Assembly (NCBI GenBank): GCA_944472135.2
Contig: OX235270.1
Location: forward strand, 71,619,168 to 71,683,167
Direction of reading: 5' to 3'
DNA: 64,000 bases
DNA from: Trichobilharzia regenti
Lineage: Eukaryota; Platyhelminthes; Trematoda; Strigeidida; Schistosomatidae
The notes under the pieces are model-generated. The model saw only the letters and a list, made by a program, of their open reading frames with translations, searched no databases and had not been told where the DNA came from. Below are positions 24,301 through 36,300 of this stretch, in pieces. The translations under genes were made by a program, and so were the position numbers. Numbering within the stretch: the stretch's first letter is position 1; every line of letters starts with the position of its first letter.

Positions 24301-27300
24301 GACACAACCACAAAGGACGCTTTCACTGCAGCTGTCAGAGCAAAGCAGGAAACACTACGCGACATCACTGAAGAATCATGCGTGGAAGAACATTGGGAGT
24401 CTCTGAAGGCGATTCTCAACGAAACGTGTTCAATGGTTCTAGGAAGAAAGAAGAGACAAGATAAGGAATGGGTCTCAACGGACACTTGGAAATTAATAGA
24501 AGAGAGGAGAATGGTGAAAGAGAAAATGATTCAATGCAAGGACGGACAGGAGAAAGAGACGATGAGCTCAACTTACAAAGCAATGGACAAGGAAGTGAAT
24601 AAGAGTGCTAGGAAGGACAAAAGACGATTCTACGACAACCTTGCGGCGTGTGGGACGTCAGTGCAAGGGTGACATGGAGGAGATCGTGTGAAGAGGAGTT
24701 GAAAGAATATGGACTAACATGGATGCAGGCGAAAAGTACAGCAGAAGACAGAAGAAAATGGAGACGTGCAGTTGAAGCCCTATGTTCCACTAGAAACTCA
24801 AGGGAGCAATAATAAAAATAATAATAATAATGAAGTTACGCACCTGTGACTGCAGAATGCAAGTTACACTCTGCGAAATGAAAGCTTGTCCTGCACAACG
24901 TCGGATCGCGTCTTAGGTCTAGTTCTAACGGAAAAAATGGACACAAGCGTGAATTACACGGAGGATGTAGCGAGGGCATATGCAGCCATACACAGTTAGG
25001 TGCACTCACTCCTGAGCTATTTCTAAGGTTGTACAAAACATACGTCATACCACACCTTGAAGTGCATAATATTATTGCACCCCTACAGCTTAGACGAGAC
25101 GCCAACCTCTTGGAAAGAGTCCAAAGACGGGCGAGAAAGGGAGTGATGGGTCTCCGAAGCAAACCCTATGATAAACGGCTTAAGAAATTAGGTGTCCTTA
25201 CACTTGGCTGTCGTCAGCTTATGGGGGACTTGATAACTGCCTATAAGATAACAAATGACCAGAATCACCGAAACCAAGGCGTTCTGGGTTTAAGTAGGTA
25301 TGGGCCTCCTCGTGGAAAGCCCAGAAGGATAGCTCACCAGAGGGCAAAGATTTGAGTGCACTCCTACTTCTTTTCACTGCGGGTTTGTCGTCCCTGAAAC
25401 TACTTACCGGCAGATGTAACTACGACACCGTCTGTGGACAGCTTTAAACGAAGGCTGGACAATCATGCAGCGGCACAAGGAATGCGTCAAAACGGCTCAT
25501 CCCCTTAAAATCCTTTACACCATTCAGGGGTAGACAACTAAGTTCGTCGTTTTACTTCTTTACATTCTCTCCCGTCCTACTCTCCTGACAACTTTAACTA
25601 CACATTATTATTATCCCTTTTATTTTGACGATGATACCGGAGGACTAACTGGTGAAAGGATCAAATCCACTCACAGTAGTAACAGTCTTAACACACCTCA
25701 TACTACAAACCACATAATTAATCCCAGCACTACTCCTTTTGGAGTCAATCAAAGCTACGACAGTCGAGTGACGGGACGAGCTACGCAGAAGTTTACCGAA
25801 GATCAGGAACCTATACCTCACAATCAAGAGGCGAGCACAAACAAATCAAATTGTTTTATACTAGCTCGTAAAATGATACTGGATATTGAATGCGTAGATT
25901 CGATGTACAGGGATCCAGTGGTCAACCTGTCCCTCCACCTAAATATTATTACCTTTTAAAACTGCAGCTCCACCTCGAGTTATTGTGTGATTGTATGTTA
26001 GTGTATGCATTGAGGTTGCTGAGTTTTTCTCTAAGTTATTCATCTTCGTGGGATCAATCATTCTACACTTAACTGCATTCCTGTGTTCTGATAACCTTCC
26101 TGAACTCCGATCTATTAAAATGACTTACATATTTGTCCTCATAATTATTACAATTCATTTTATAGACCAAGTTATATAGGGTCCAGTTGGGTCAATAGGT
26201 TACTTTAGTCTACAGACTTTTCCTTTGAGTGAATCTTTAGGTTTCGACCTCTACCCTTTATTGCTGCTTTATTAAGAACCCCCTCCGTGTATAATCAAAA
26301 TTTCAGATGCCGTAAATTTCTCCTTATTTGTGTTGTGGTGAGTAATTTTCACTACTTTTTTCTTTTATTGTGAGCATTATTGATCTTGATTAATATTCTG
26401 GAGTAGTTATTTAGCATCAGCGTGCTTGTTCTATTTATTGCGCTTCATTATTTGGTTTTTTTGAAAGCATTAACTCAGAGTTTCCGGACGGTTTTTTAGG
26501 TGCTTAACTAGGTCTGCATTTACAGATAACGGATGAGACAACTTAAAGTCTAAAAATTTAGTAGGGTGTAATGACTTTTTGAAAAACAATGGTGAATAAT
26601 CTTCCCCCTATTCATTTTATTTTATAATATAACACACTGGTAATTCTCCTTGTTTATTTGATTCTCTTTACTGTCGCGTATTTGATTGTGTGTAACGTAA
26701 CAAAAGATCTGTTATGTTTTTAACAGCCTGTCTGTCTGTCTGTTTTCAACATAGAACTCTGCACTGATGTGTAGCAGTTCAAGTCGCCACACTCCCTCTT
26801 TGTAGCACACAAAGGAAGAGAACAAAATAGAAGAAATGCAAAATAGAGACAGTAGACAAGGATATAAGACGACAAAAGGAATAGTGATAACGAAGAACAA
26901 TATAGTTTGACTGGGTATCATAAGTCACAAGGAGTGGATGCATCTCCGCCAACTATTGAAACGACTTTTAGCCATACCACAAATTGTCTTCAGCCTTCAT
27001 TGGTGTTTACCATCCCGAAAACCCCAACCAGTCAGTCAGGAAGTCTACACCTTCCTACGTGACTGGCTTAAACTAACTGTTGTGGATTTCATTGACTGAT
27101 GAGGCCATATTTGGGTTTGACCGTTGCTAGCTCTTTTCCAACCTGATCCATCCTATGTCAACTAACATTGACCGTCGGTCGAGGAAGGCGATGCCTAGGC
27201 GTTGATGCGTAACACACTTACTAACCATCTCAGTCGATGTAGCTTCACAGCCTCGTCTATTGACTTACCCTCCTTACCTAGCACTCGACCGATGACTAAC

Positions 27301-30300
27301 CTCAGTATTGCTCACCTTACTATACCAATTCACACGGGAAATAGAAAACAGGCACCTATGATCAAAGGCAGCTAGCCAGCTTTTTCATGTCTTCCACTCT
27401 CAATGGCCATGTCTCGCTCACAGCCATAGAGGAGGACGGAAAGGAGTGCTGAGCAGTGCACATGCCCTTTGGTCTACAGCCAGCCGGATATCACGTCTAC
27501 GCCAGAGACGGCGTAAACTGGCATATGCGAAGCGAGCCTTCGGTATCCGGACTGAGATTTCGTCAGTGATCAACCCGTTGTGCTGGCTGATGCAACTTCC
27601 CGAATAAGTGAAGTGGTCAACACGCTCTACCAACCACTTCACTCCTTCTCTATATTTAAGCAAAGAATGTGTCAATGTAGTCCAGCCAGCTCGGTAGCAT
27701 CATCTTATATTTGGCGGGAGCCAATCGCATGCCAAACACTCGCAGATTGTAACTCGAGGCGTTCAGGAGACTGCATTTTTTTCATCATCTTCACTCAGGT
27801 GGGAAGACTATATCATCTGCATATTCTAAGTCAACGAGATTATTCCCTGGTAACAAGTCAATCCGTGAGTCTCTGAAGTCAGATAGGGTTAAGTCCATTA
27901 GTGCATCCATGATGAAATTGAATAGGAATGGGGATAATGGGCATCCCTGACGGACACCACTAGGTGTCACCACATCAAATGACAACTCGCCGTAAGCTCT
28001 CACCTGGCTAACTATATGTGTTCGAGTAGAATGAGTTCCTTGATCAGTGCATTGTATTTTCTCAGGATTCCCTTTACAGCCAAACATCGCCAGAGTACCT
28101 CTCGGTCGACAGAATCGAATTCCACCTTTAGGTCAAGAAATATAACGATTGTTCGACGACAGTAAGAGTGGCTATGTCCCAGAATCTGTCGAAGGGTGAA
28201 GATATAATCAATACACCCTCTTCCTGGTCTAAAGCCTGCCTGGCTTTCTCGTGTTTGTGCCTTGCGTGGACTGCTTAGTCTACACAGTATTATTGAGTCT
28301 AGAACTTTAGATACCATATTAGTCAAGATAATCCCTCTGTGATTATCACAGGAAGACTTGTCTCCCTTCTTGCATATCGGGATAATCAGTGACTTACACC
28401 AGGTCGACGGGATTTCCTCTGATTCCCAGACGCTTCCTAGTACCTTAGTTAACGCAGACAGTAAACTGTCTTCACCGTACTTAAATACCTCTGGTCCTGC
28501 TGCTTTGGCTTGTTTCAGACTAGTGACAGCTTTAGTAACCTCAGTTCGGGACGGAGGACCTGTGTCTATATCCCATTCAGGGAGGTGTTGGGTGTGCGAC
28601 AGGTTGAGCGTGGTTGTAGGCCAATTAAATGAATGAGTTCCTTTATCAGTGCATTGTATTTTCTCAGGATTCCCTATACAGCCAAACATCGCCAGAGTAC
28701 CTCTCGGTCGACAGAATCGAATTCCGCCTTTAGGTCAAGAAATATCACGATTGTTCGACGACAGTAAGAGTGGCTATGTCCCAGAATCTGTCGAAGGGTG
28801 AAGATATAATCAATACACCCTCTTCTTGATGTAAAGCCTGCCTGGTTTTCTGGTGTTTGTTCCTCGCAGTAAGTAAATAAATAATGCTGTATTGCTGGGA
28901 GGAGGAAACCCCAAAATCGACAGACAATTTTTCGAAGCCTGGTATTCCAGTGAATCGGCAATTAGCAGGCACATTGACATAGATAAAAATCCATGAGAGG
29001 AAAATCTTACGCATAAAAAGTCAAACCTCAGGTCAAGGAAACAGTCAACACCGATACAAATATGCTAGAGGGTGTGAAGAAAGAGAAGAGCGACCAATCA
29101 CGTCCAAAGTCGCCTGGAGAAAAATCAAAAAGCTCATTTGGAAGTGAAGTATGCTCTGAAGATGTTGTCTAGTAGGGCGGTAAAAGCTTTGCAAGTAGAC
29201 AATCGAGTACAGAGAACACAACTACATCAAAACCACCCACCTCAGCTACAAATCTTCTCCATTATATATGTATCACTGGAAGTTTTACCAGATAAAATTA
29301 TTCTATAATTATACTCTACGACAGTGCCCAAATTTTCTTCCTCCATCGGTCATTAATTGATTGACTAGGATACATATGTTGTGCATCATGGACCACAGCT
29401 TTTTTCAACGAGCAATATTGACTAAAATAGGAGTTAGTGTGTTAAGAGGGTTTAGGTGTGATCTGACCAAAGCATTGCACCAATCGCTACCGTTTTCGGT
29501 TGTTTGTTTTAATCGTTTATTATTACAGTTGTTACACTGATTACCTCTTATTATTAATAAGCAATTCGATCTCCCACACTTGCAAAAATTAAACTCTTAT
29601 AATTAGTTTTGCGTAACAGATAACTTGGAGATAAACTATGTCGACTTAAGAATCCATAGTATGATTTATCACCTACTCAATTACATAGGTCAGATGAGTG
29701 GATGCACACCAATTACGTTGTGAGTACATAAGTATCATTAATATAAGAATAAAACTTGTGCGCAGTGGTAGAGTGTAATTCCATTATGGGTAAATTTTGT
29801 TTTGATAAAGTCTCACAGTGTTATACAGTAATGTTTACTGATGACGTTTCGAGCACAATTTATTGCTCATAATCATATCAAGGTAATCACACGACTTCCT
29901 AAATTCATTTATATAGTTCCATTGTTTTTCTCTTGATTTTCACTTGATTTGATTGGTAATAGTATTTTCCATATTTCAGGTATGAGTGACGAGTCATTCC
30001 TATTGCATGTGTTGGGTGTAGACTCGATGAACAAGGATTCAGTAATCAACCTCTCTCTCCACCTACCTAGATTACTTTTTAGAATTTTAACCCTCTCCCA
30101 CCCTATTGTGTGGTTGTGTGTTAGCACATGCATTGCAATTGCTGAGCTTTTTTCTACCATTCTTACCTTAGCTAACTTCTTATGCTCTGACAATCTGACT
30201 ACCCCTGACCTACTAGTGCTCGAAACGTCATCAGTAAACATTACTGTATAACACTGTGAGACTTTATCAAAACAAAATTTACCCATAATGGAGTACATAA

Positions 30301-33300
30301 GTAGTTAGTTGGATATAGGATGATTGACCGCGCTAAGTCAAGTGATCTAGAGAAAAAAAATTGGCCACAGCATACAATCACACACAGTATGCTAGGGTAG
30401 GGCAATGAGGTTAGGTGGAAAGGCAGGTTAACCACTGAATGTAAATCAATAGCCAATATATGTGTAATGAGCGACGGAATACTAATCCCCAATGTATGGG
30501 ATCTTAAATTTTTAAATGAAAAACACACTAGGGTATAGAAGACTACATAAAGCCAATAGATTGTACTCAGAAACGTCATTCAATTACCAATACTGTATCA
30601 CTAGCACTAGGTGTTATATAAAATTACCTCATATAATATGGAATGGTTCAGACAGTAATTTGTAATGCTAGTAGAACTCTGTGAAATCTAGTGAACTGCC
30701 TCAAAAGAAAGAAAAACCACAGATACACAGTCCAGTACACAATGTAAAAATGCCTTGAAAATTATCAAGAAAAAAAACTTTCACGCCTGTTGATAATATG
30801 ATAATAATTACTGTATGCGTTTGTTATCCTTCAACCCCCTTATACTTATTTTATACTTATCAAAACAATTGGCAAGATTAGCATTTCTGCCGTCAATCTA
30901 GCGGAACTATGTGTGCAGTTGACTAGAGATTTAATATGACCAAAAGCAGTGTGCTAAGTGTCAAGGATGCTTATCTGACTAAATTTAGACTAATGAGTCC
31001 ATTAAAACAGTCAGCTCAGGCAATGTCGAATGCTGTATTAGTAAGCTGTAGGCTGTCGATGTGATTGGTTTGCACAACAGAGATTGGAAATATAAAATTC
31101 TATTTTTAAACTGCATGTTATCAAATTAGTAAGGACAATGTTGCTTTTTATTAATGGTGTTATCTTTCCTGGGTACAGAAAATCTTCACTTGTAATGAAA
31201 ATAGTGCATTGGTGGTCCAGCGGAGGAATGCTTACCAGCCGCACATGTGGTCGGGGGTTCGATCCACGGCCGACTCCTCCCGAATTTCGATAGGATCTTT
31301 TCTCCACAACTAAAATAGCTTAGAAGAGAAAAAGAGAATTTATACAAATCATATAATAACAATAAACTCTCTAATAAAATCTGAAGTACAAAGACCAAAT
31401 GGGATATTTAATAATAATTTTCTTATCATGTGAGAATCCTTCTAACATCTGAAAACTTTTTAATCAACTTACAAGCAGAAAACAAATTTCAGTTGATGCA
31501 TATCCTGATGTAAAAGCCTTAAATAGATCTCTTATACTGCAGCAAGGTAATATGACTAGAACTGATGTTTCTAGTCACGTAAATGAACATTACCTTGGTT
31601 TTAATGAAAAGGATGTATTATCATGTCTCAAATTCTTAAATCCATCACATAGCCTAGGACCAAATGGTGTACCAAGCATTTCGTCTCAAAAGTGTACTGA
31701 TATTTTGTGTTATCCGCTTATTCAAATCTTTAATGAGTCGTTTCACAGGGATACAGTACCTGTCTCCTGGATACAAATGAGGGTGGTGCCTGTACCATAG
31801 TCATCTTCTGGATCAGGTTCAAAGTTTAGACCATACGTTGTGGAGATGTGATACAGACAATGTGTTCCAATGGAATATTATTCTCACATATTCCCACAAT
31901 CATTACTGCATTAGCAACATAATGCTATATATATATATATATATATATGAACATTCTATGTCACGTCAGTTAATGTAAACAAAAATCACACACTCAGTGA
32001 TCAGTTAAAGAATATAATACAGAATATATATAAAATAGCGGTTTGCTCACTTGAAAATATACCTTGGCTTCCGTATCTTGCCTTCTGTTGTTAGAATGTG
32101 TCGATTTTCGAAAACTATGGGGAAACGTCTCTTGCATGTTCTTAAACCCTCTTTGAATTCTTTCAGTGATCTAAAGCTGTTTGCTTACAAATTCAGTAGA
32201 AGCACATTAAGTACTGTCATTGTACTCCATCACAACATTGTTTCAAGTCTTAATAAAGGCGCAAAGTTTGTTTGAATCTCCTTTTTAGACTACATTACTA
32301 AGCAGACTGATTTCAGCAAACACTGAGTCCTGGGTTTGAGTGGAAAGCGCTCCACTTCGTTGCTAACGGAAACTAGTGTGCGTCAAAGCGCTATAGTATC
32401 TCCATTTCCTTTTTCATTCTCTTTGCATGACCTTCCACATTCTTCCAAATATAACTTCTTCAAGTATGCTGATGGCCTAACTATTTCTGTCCCAGTAGTT
32501 TCTGGTTTGGATTCTTCTGATATGAATGGATTCTTGTCTGAAGTTGACCAACGGTCCCAGGTAAATGGTCCTAAACTAAATCATCTAAATGTCATATTGT
32601 TGATTTTAGTTCCAGATGCAAACAAGACTTACTTGGACTGATTCAGTCGCATGATTCCTGTAATATTGATGGCACTGTGATAGGGATTAAATCGAATATC
32701 TGTCATCTCTGCATCAGTCTCTCTTTGAATTTGTGTTAGTCGTCTCATATTCTGTTGATTTCTAAAAAATCTCTCCATTGACTTATTACATAAAGAAGTT
32801 GAGACTTTCTGGCATAACCCGACCTCTTCTCTCACAACTTGTTAATTCATGTATTCTCTCCGTTCTCCTTTATTGTTCACCATTATTCTTCCCTGGACTT
32901 CTCAAAAAAGACTTCGTCATATTACGTAGAACACTGAAGGCTGTAAGTAGGGCGTGTGCCTTTGACTCAGCTAACTGACATTATTGTCAATAGGTGTTTA
33001 AATTCTTTCAAGCATTTGGCTAAAGTTATCTTGTCTTATACGGGGCATTGTCTTAATTCTCAACTTTCTCCTTGTATCTCTTCGAGTAGAATCAGAAGAA
33101 ACTTCATAAGAATTTACGCTCGCACAACTAAATGTAAAAATTCTACCACACCATATTTAGCGGGGGTTTTGTGTGAAGAGACAGTCAGATGTCAGAAAAA
33201 ACTTTTAAACTTTTTAAATCAGTAATCCGAACTGCAAAATATAAGCAAAGATTATTATGAAATGTACTATCTGTGATACTGTCTACCTAAACTTCAATTA

Positions 33301-36300
33301 TATTTTCATCAACATTCTGTTTATAATGGTTTCTTTATTGATAATATTATTAATATTTTAGAATTTATGTATACGTGCATATTCATAAGAGAAGTTAAAT
33401 TGTTGCAATATGTATAAAAACGCTGAGAATTCTATTGTGTATAATTATTATTGTTTAGAATTCAGTGATTATAATAATAATAATAATTATTATTATTATC
33501 CACGGTCGACTCACTCCTGGGTGATAACCCCTGTAAAGGGGGAAGATTGGGTGAGATAACGATAACTTCCATCCGTAGAAATAAAACCACTGCTACTCAG
33601 GCATCAAAGCTCATGCTTGAGACCCTGTATTTCGCTTGGAATGCAAATGAATAAAATTTTTAAAAAAGTAGTGAAAACATGCCACATAGATTGCAGTTGT
33701 TTTCTTTTTGTTTTTTCAAACCAATAATTCTGAATTACACCTACATACTGTTTTAATGTAAATCTGATGTCTCAGTGAATTTACTTATACAATGCCTGAA
33801 TTGTTTCATTATTATTATTATTATTATTATTTTTACCAGCCTCTGGTGGACTGAGTGCACATGATCATCGAACTAAAACTCTTTGGCTTGGTGTCGTCAA
33901 TCTTCTCCGGGAACGTGATCTAATGCCCACCATCGCATTTTCCTTCTCTCGAACATCTTTAGAAATATTGGCTAGTCATTTGTCGTCAGTAGATTTACTG
34001 AATCACAGTTAGTGCATATTTTATACATTTTGATTACTGTGTAAATTACTGTGTGATTGTTTGTTTATCATGTTCTGTTGTTTGTTGGTTTTTATTGCGT
34101 GCTTTTTGTTTTGTTTATATATGAAGTAACTGCATTCAAATCATTTGCATGAAAACTTGTTGCCGTACTAGACAAAAATTATGCTAGTAGTTGTGTGCAT
34201 CTCACTTGTTATATGAAAATCGAAAGTCAACTACTATCAATTAGCCATAATAGAAGTTAAAGTGCTAGTATTTTAAACTTCAACTGGATTCCTTTGACTG
34301 AATGGAATTGTAAGTAGGCAGGCATATTGAGATTATTAAATGGTGGATGTTGACAGTGTAATTCCAAACAAAATTCTCTACAATGTACTAATTAATGACA
34401 ATTCTGTTTCGTATCACTAGAGTTCTATGCGTAAGCTCTTCTAGTTCCCCAGTTGGGAGACTAAAATATCGCGTTCATTTGCATTTCTTCATCCCATGAT
34501 CAAATTAAAAAAAATTTAATGGCATAAAATGCACAAATCACACCATACACATCACATACTTTGACAAACACCCAGTAAAGTTTTACAGTTGATAGATGAT
34601 TACATTTTAGATTGCGAATATTTTATATGTCATAGTTTTTTTTCACCGAAGTTCAAATTAGTCCACAGCAGCGTTGTGCTGCACAGCGTAACCATCAGAC
34701 TAGACATTCCATGTGTCTCTCCCCCTTTTATGACTGTGTCATTGAAAGTAGAAGTCAGGGAAAGACTAGCTGTCTTTAGTCAGTCTATCTGTCTGTTTTC
34801 AACATAGAACTCTGCACTGATGTGTAGCAGTTCAAGTCACCACACTCTCTCTTTGTAGCACACAAAGCAAGAGAACAAAGTAGAAGAAATGCAAAATAGA
34901 GACAGTAGACAAGGATATAAGACTACAAAAGGAATAGTAATAACGAAGAACAATATAGTTTGACTGGGTATCATAAGTCACAAGGAGTGGATGCATCTCC
35001 GCCAGCTATTGAGAACGATTATGAGCCATATCACCAATTGTTTCCAACCGTTTGTTTTTACCGTCCCGAGAACCCCAACCAGGTATTCGCATTCTATCTC
35101 TCGTGTTAAGTGGTATATTATGATCAGTAATATTAAGATTAGAAGTAGAGTGCCAGATAAGTAGGGTATGTCAACCGATCAGGTTGTAAAGCTACATCGA
35201 TTAAGATAGCAAGGTCATATGTTACACATGCCTATCCATCTTCTTCCTCGACATGCAGTGTTCGCTGACATGGGATTATTCAAGTTGCACGTCTTTGGTG
35301 TATATTCGATAAACTAGGACTAAGTAGCCAATCTGTTTCTCCACATCTCTCTTTTAATGGTGTTATTATGGGCCAGTACTAGGCTTTTTGTTAGTTCACT
35401 TATTTTTTTATATTTTTGATTACAGCTTGATTCCACACCGTATTTTTGGTACAGGTATGGAATTTTCAGCATGGATATCGGTAGCCCAAATTTTGCAGGC
35501 CGATCATAGATATCAGGTGTGCGTCGGCAGGGGATCGAACCTCGGACCATGTGCATGGTCGGCGAAAATCCTAACCACTGTGCCACCGACGCTGAGAGTA
35601 GCAACGGCATCTCCAGTATCCTCCGTAATAGCAGATATAATTACGGGGATTTGGAAAATATCTTGCTCAACAACCTATGGGATTTACAACTAACTGCTCC
35701 TCTTGTATGAGAGGTTAATGATGCTGTCTCGGTGCCTAGACCTCGATTATTTGGTGGTTGCTCCTCATATCTCAGCTGGTAGACCGCCGGATCAGGGTTC
35801 GGAGGCTGTTGGTTTGAATCTTGCCACAACTACTAAATCTTCATTTCACCGTCTCAGTCATTATGCACTACATTGGTGATGGTCTGTCAACCTATGGATA
35901 CCTCAGGAAGTCCTAGTATCCACTATTTATTCCTTCGGAGTGTTTTAACCAGTGAATTTTTCATATTCAAAGCGTTACGCTGCTCTTCTTCTTTATAATC
36001 ACTCTCTTACAGACGAAAAACAACAAGTTAAAAGTTTTCTCAATGCTTCCGTTATCAAGCGTTTAAGAAAATGTGATCGATATCTGGCTTCTGTACAGTT
36101 TATCAGTAAATTGGCTGAAAGAGGATTGGCTGTTCATCATGCTGGCATGATGCCTTTGTTAAAAGAAGTAGGCTATGTGTTTTACTCTTTTTGCTTGTTT
36201 TTTGTATTTTGTGCGTATATCATTCAATCGCTGACAGAGCAAACTAGTCATAATTAACCGAGTGGTCAGATGGCTCACCGACTTAAGCCCTGGGCTCCCA

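Larger units (their letters stand above)
21270..24841 (+). mobile_element. RTE-B inserted in element D, 13-14 bp target duplication, internally deleted
   Basis: The body is 21283-24828. AATGAAGTTACGC occurs at 21270-21282 and 24829-24841 (one further base, T, also matches on the left of each). It carries the 5' untranslated region, the endonuclease start ([19 protein letters not shown]), then nested RTE-A (21692-23607). The endonuclease resumes with [38 protein letters not shown] and [11 protein letters not shown], and goes on to [11 protein letters not shown]. At about 24650 it jumps to the 3' end ([18 protein letters not shown]...[10 protein letters not shown], stop), followed by an AATAATAAT tail, so the whole reverse transcriptase is missing. 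The domain order matches RTE-clade elements such as SR2 (recalled). Confidence 0.9.
20010..25530 (+). mobile_element. CR1-like LINE (family D), host of a nested RTE-B
   Basis: Left part 20010-21282: decayed N-terminal text ([17 protein letters not shown]), then RT motifs [33 protein letters not shown] and [17 protein letters not shown] interrupts it at 21283-24828. The right part from 24842 resumes with [20 protein letters not shown] text, [17 protein letters not shown] and [20 protein letters not shown], then the usual CR1 end near 25500. Many stops; inactive. Confidence 0.87.

Noticed and set aside
33468..33498. CRISPR-like or terminator-like palindrome
   Set aside because: It is a simple AAT/ATT microsatellite palindrome; there are no spaced repeats anywhere in the window and the DNA is eukaryotic.
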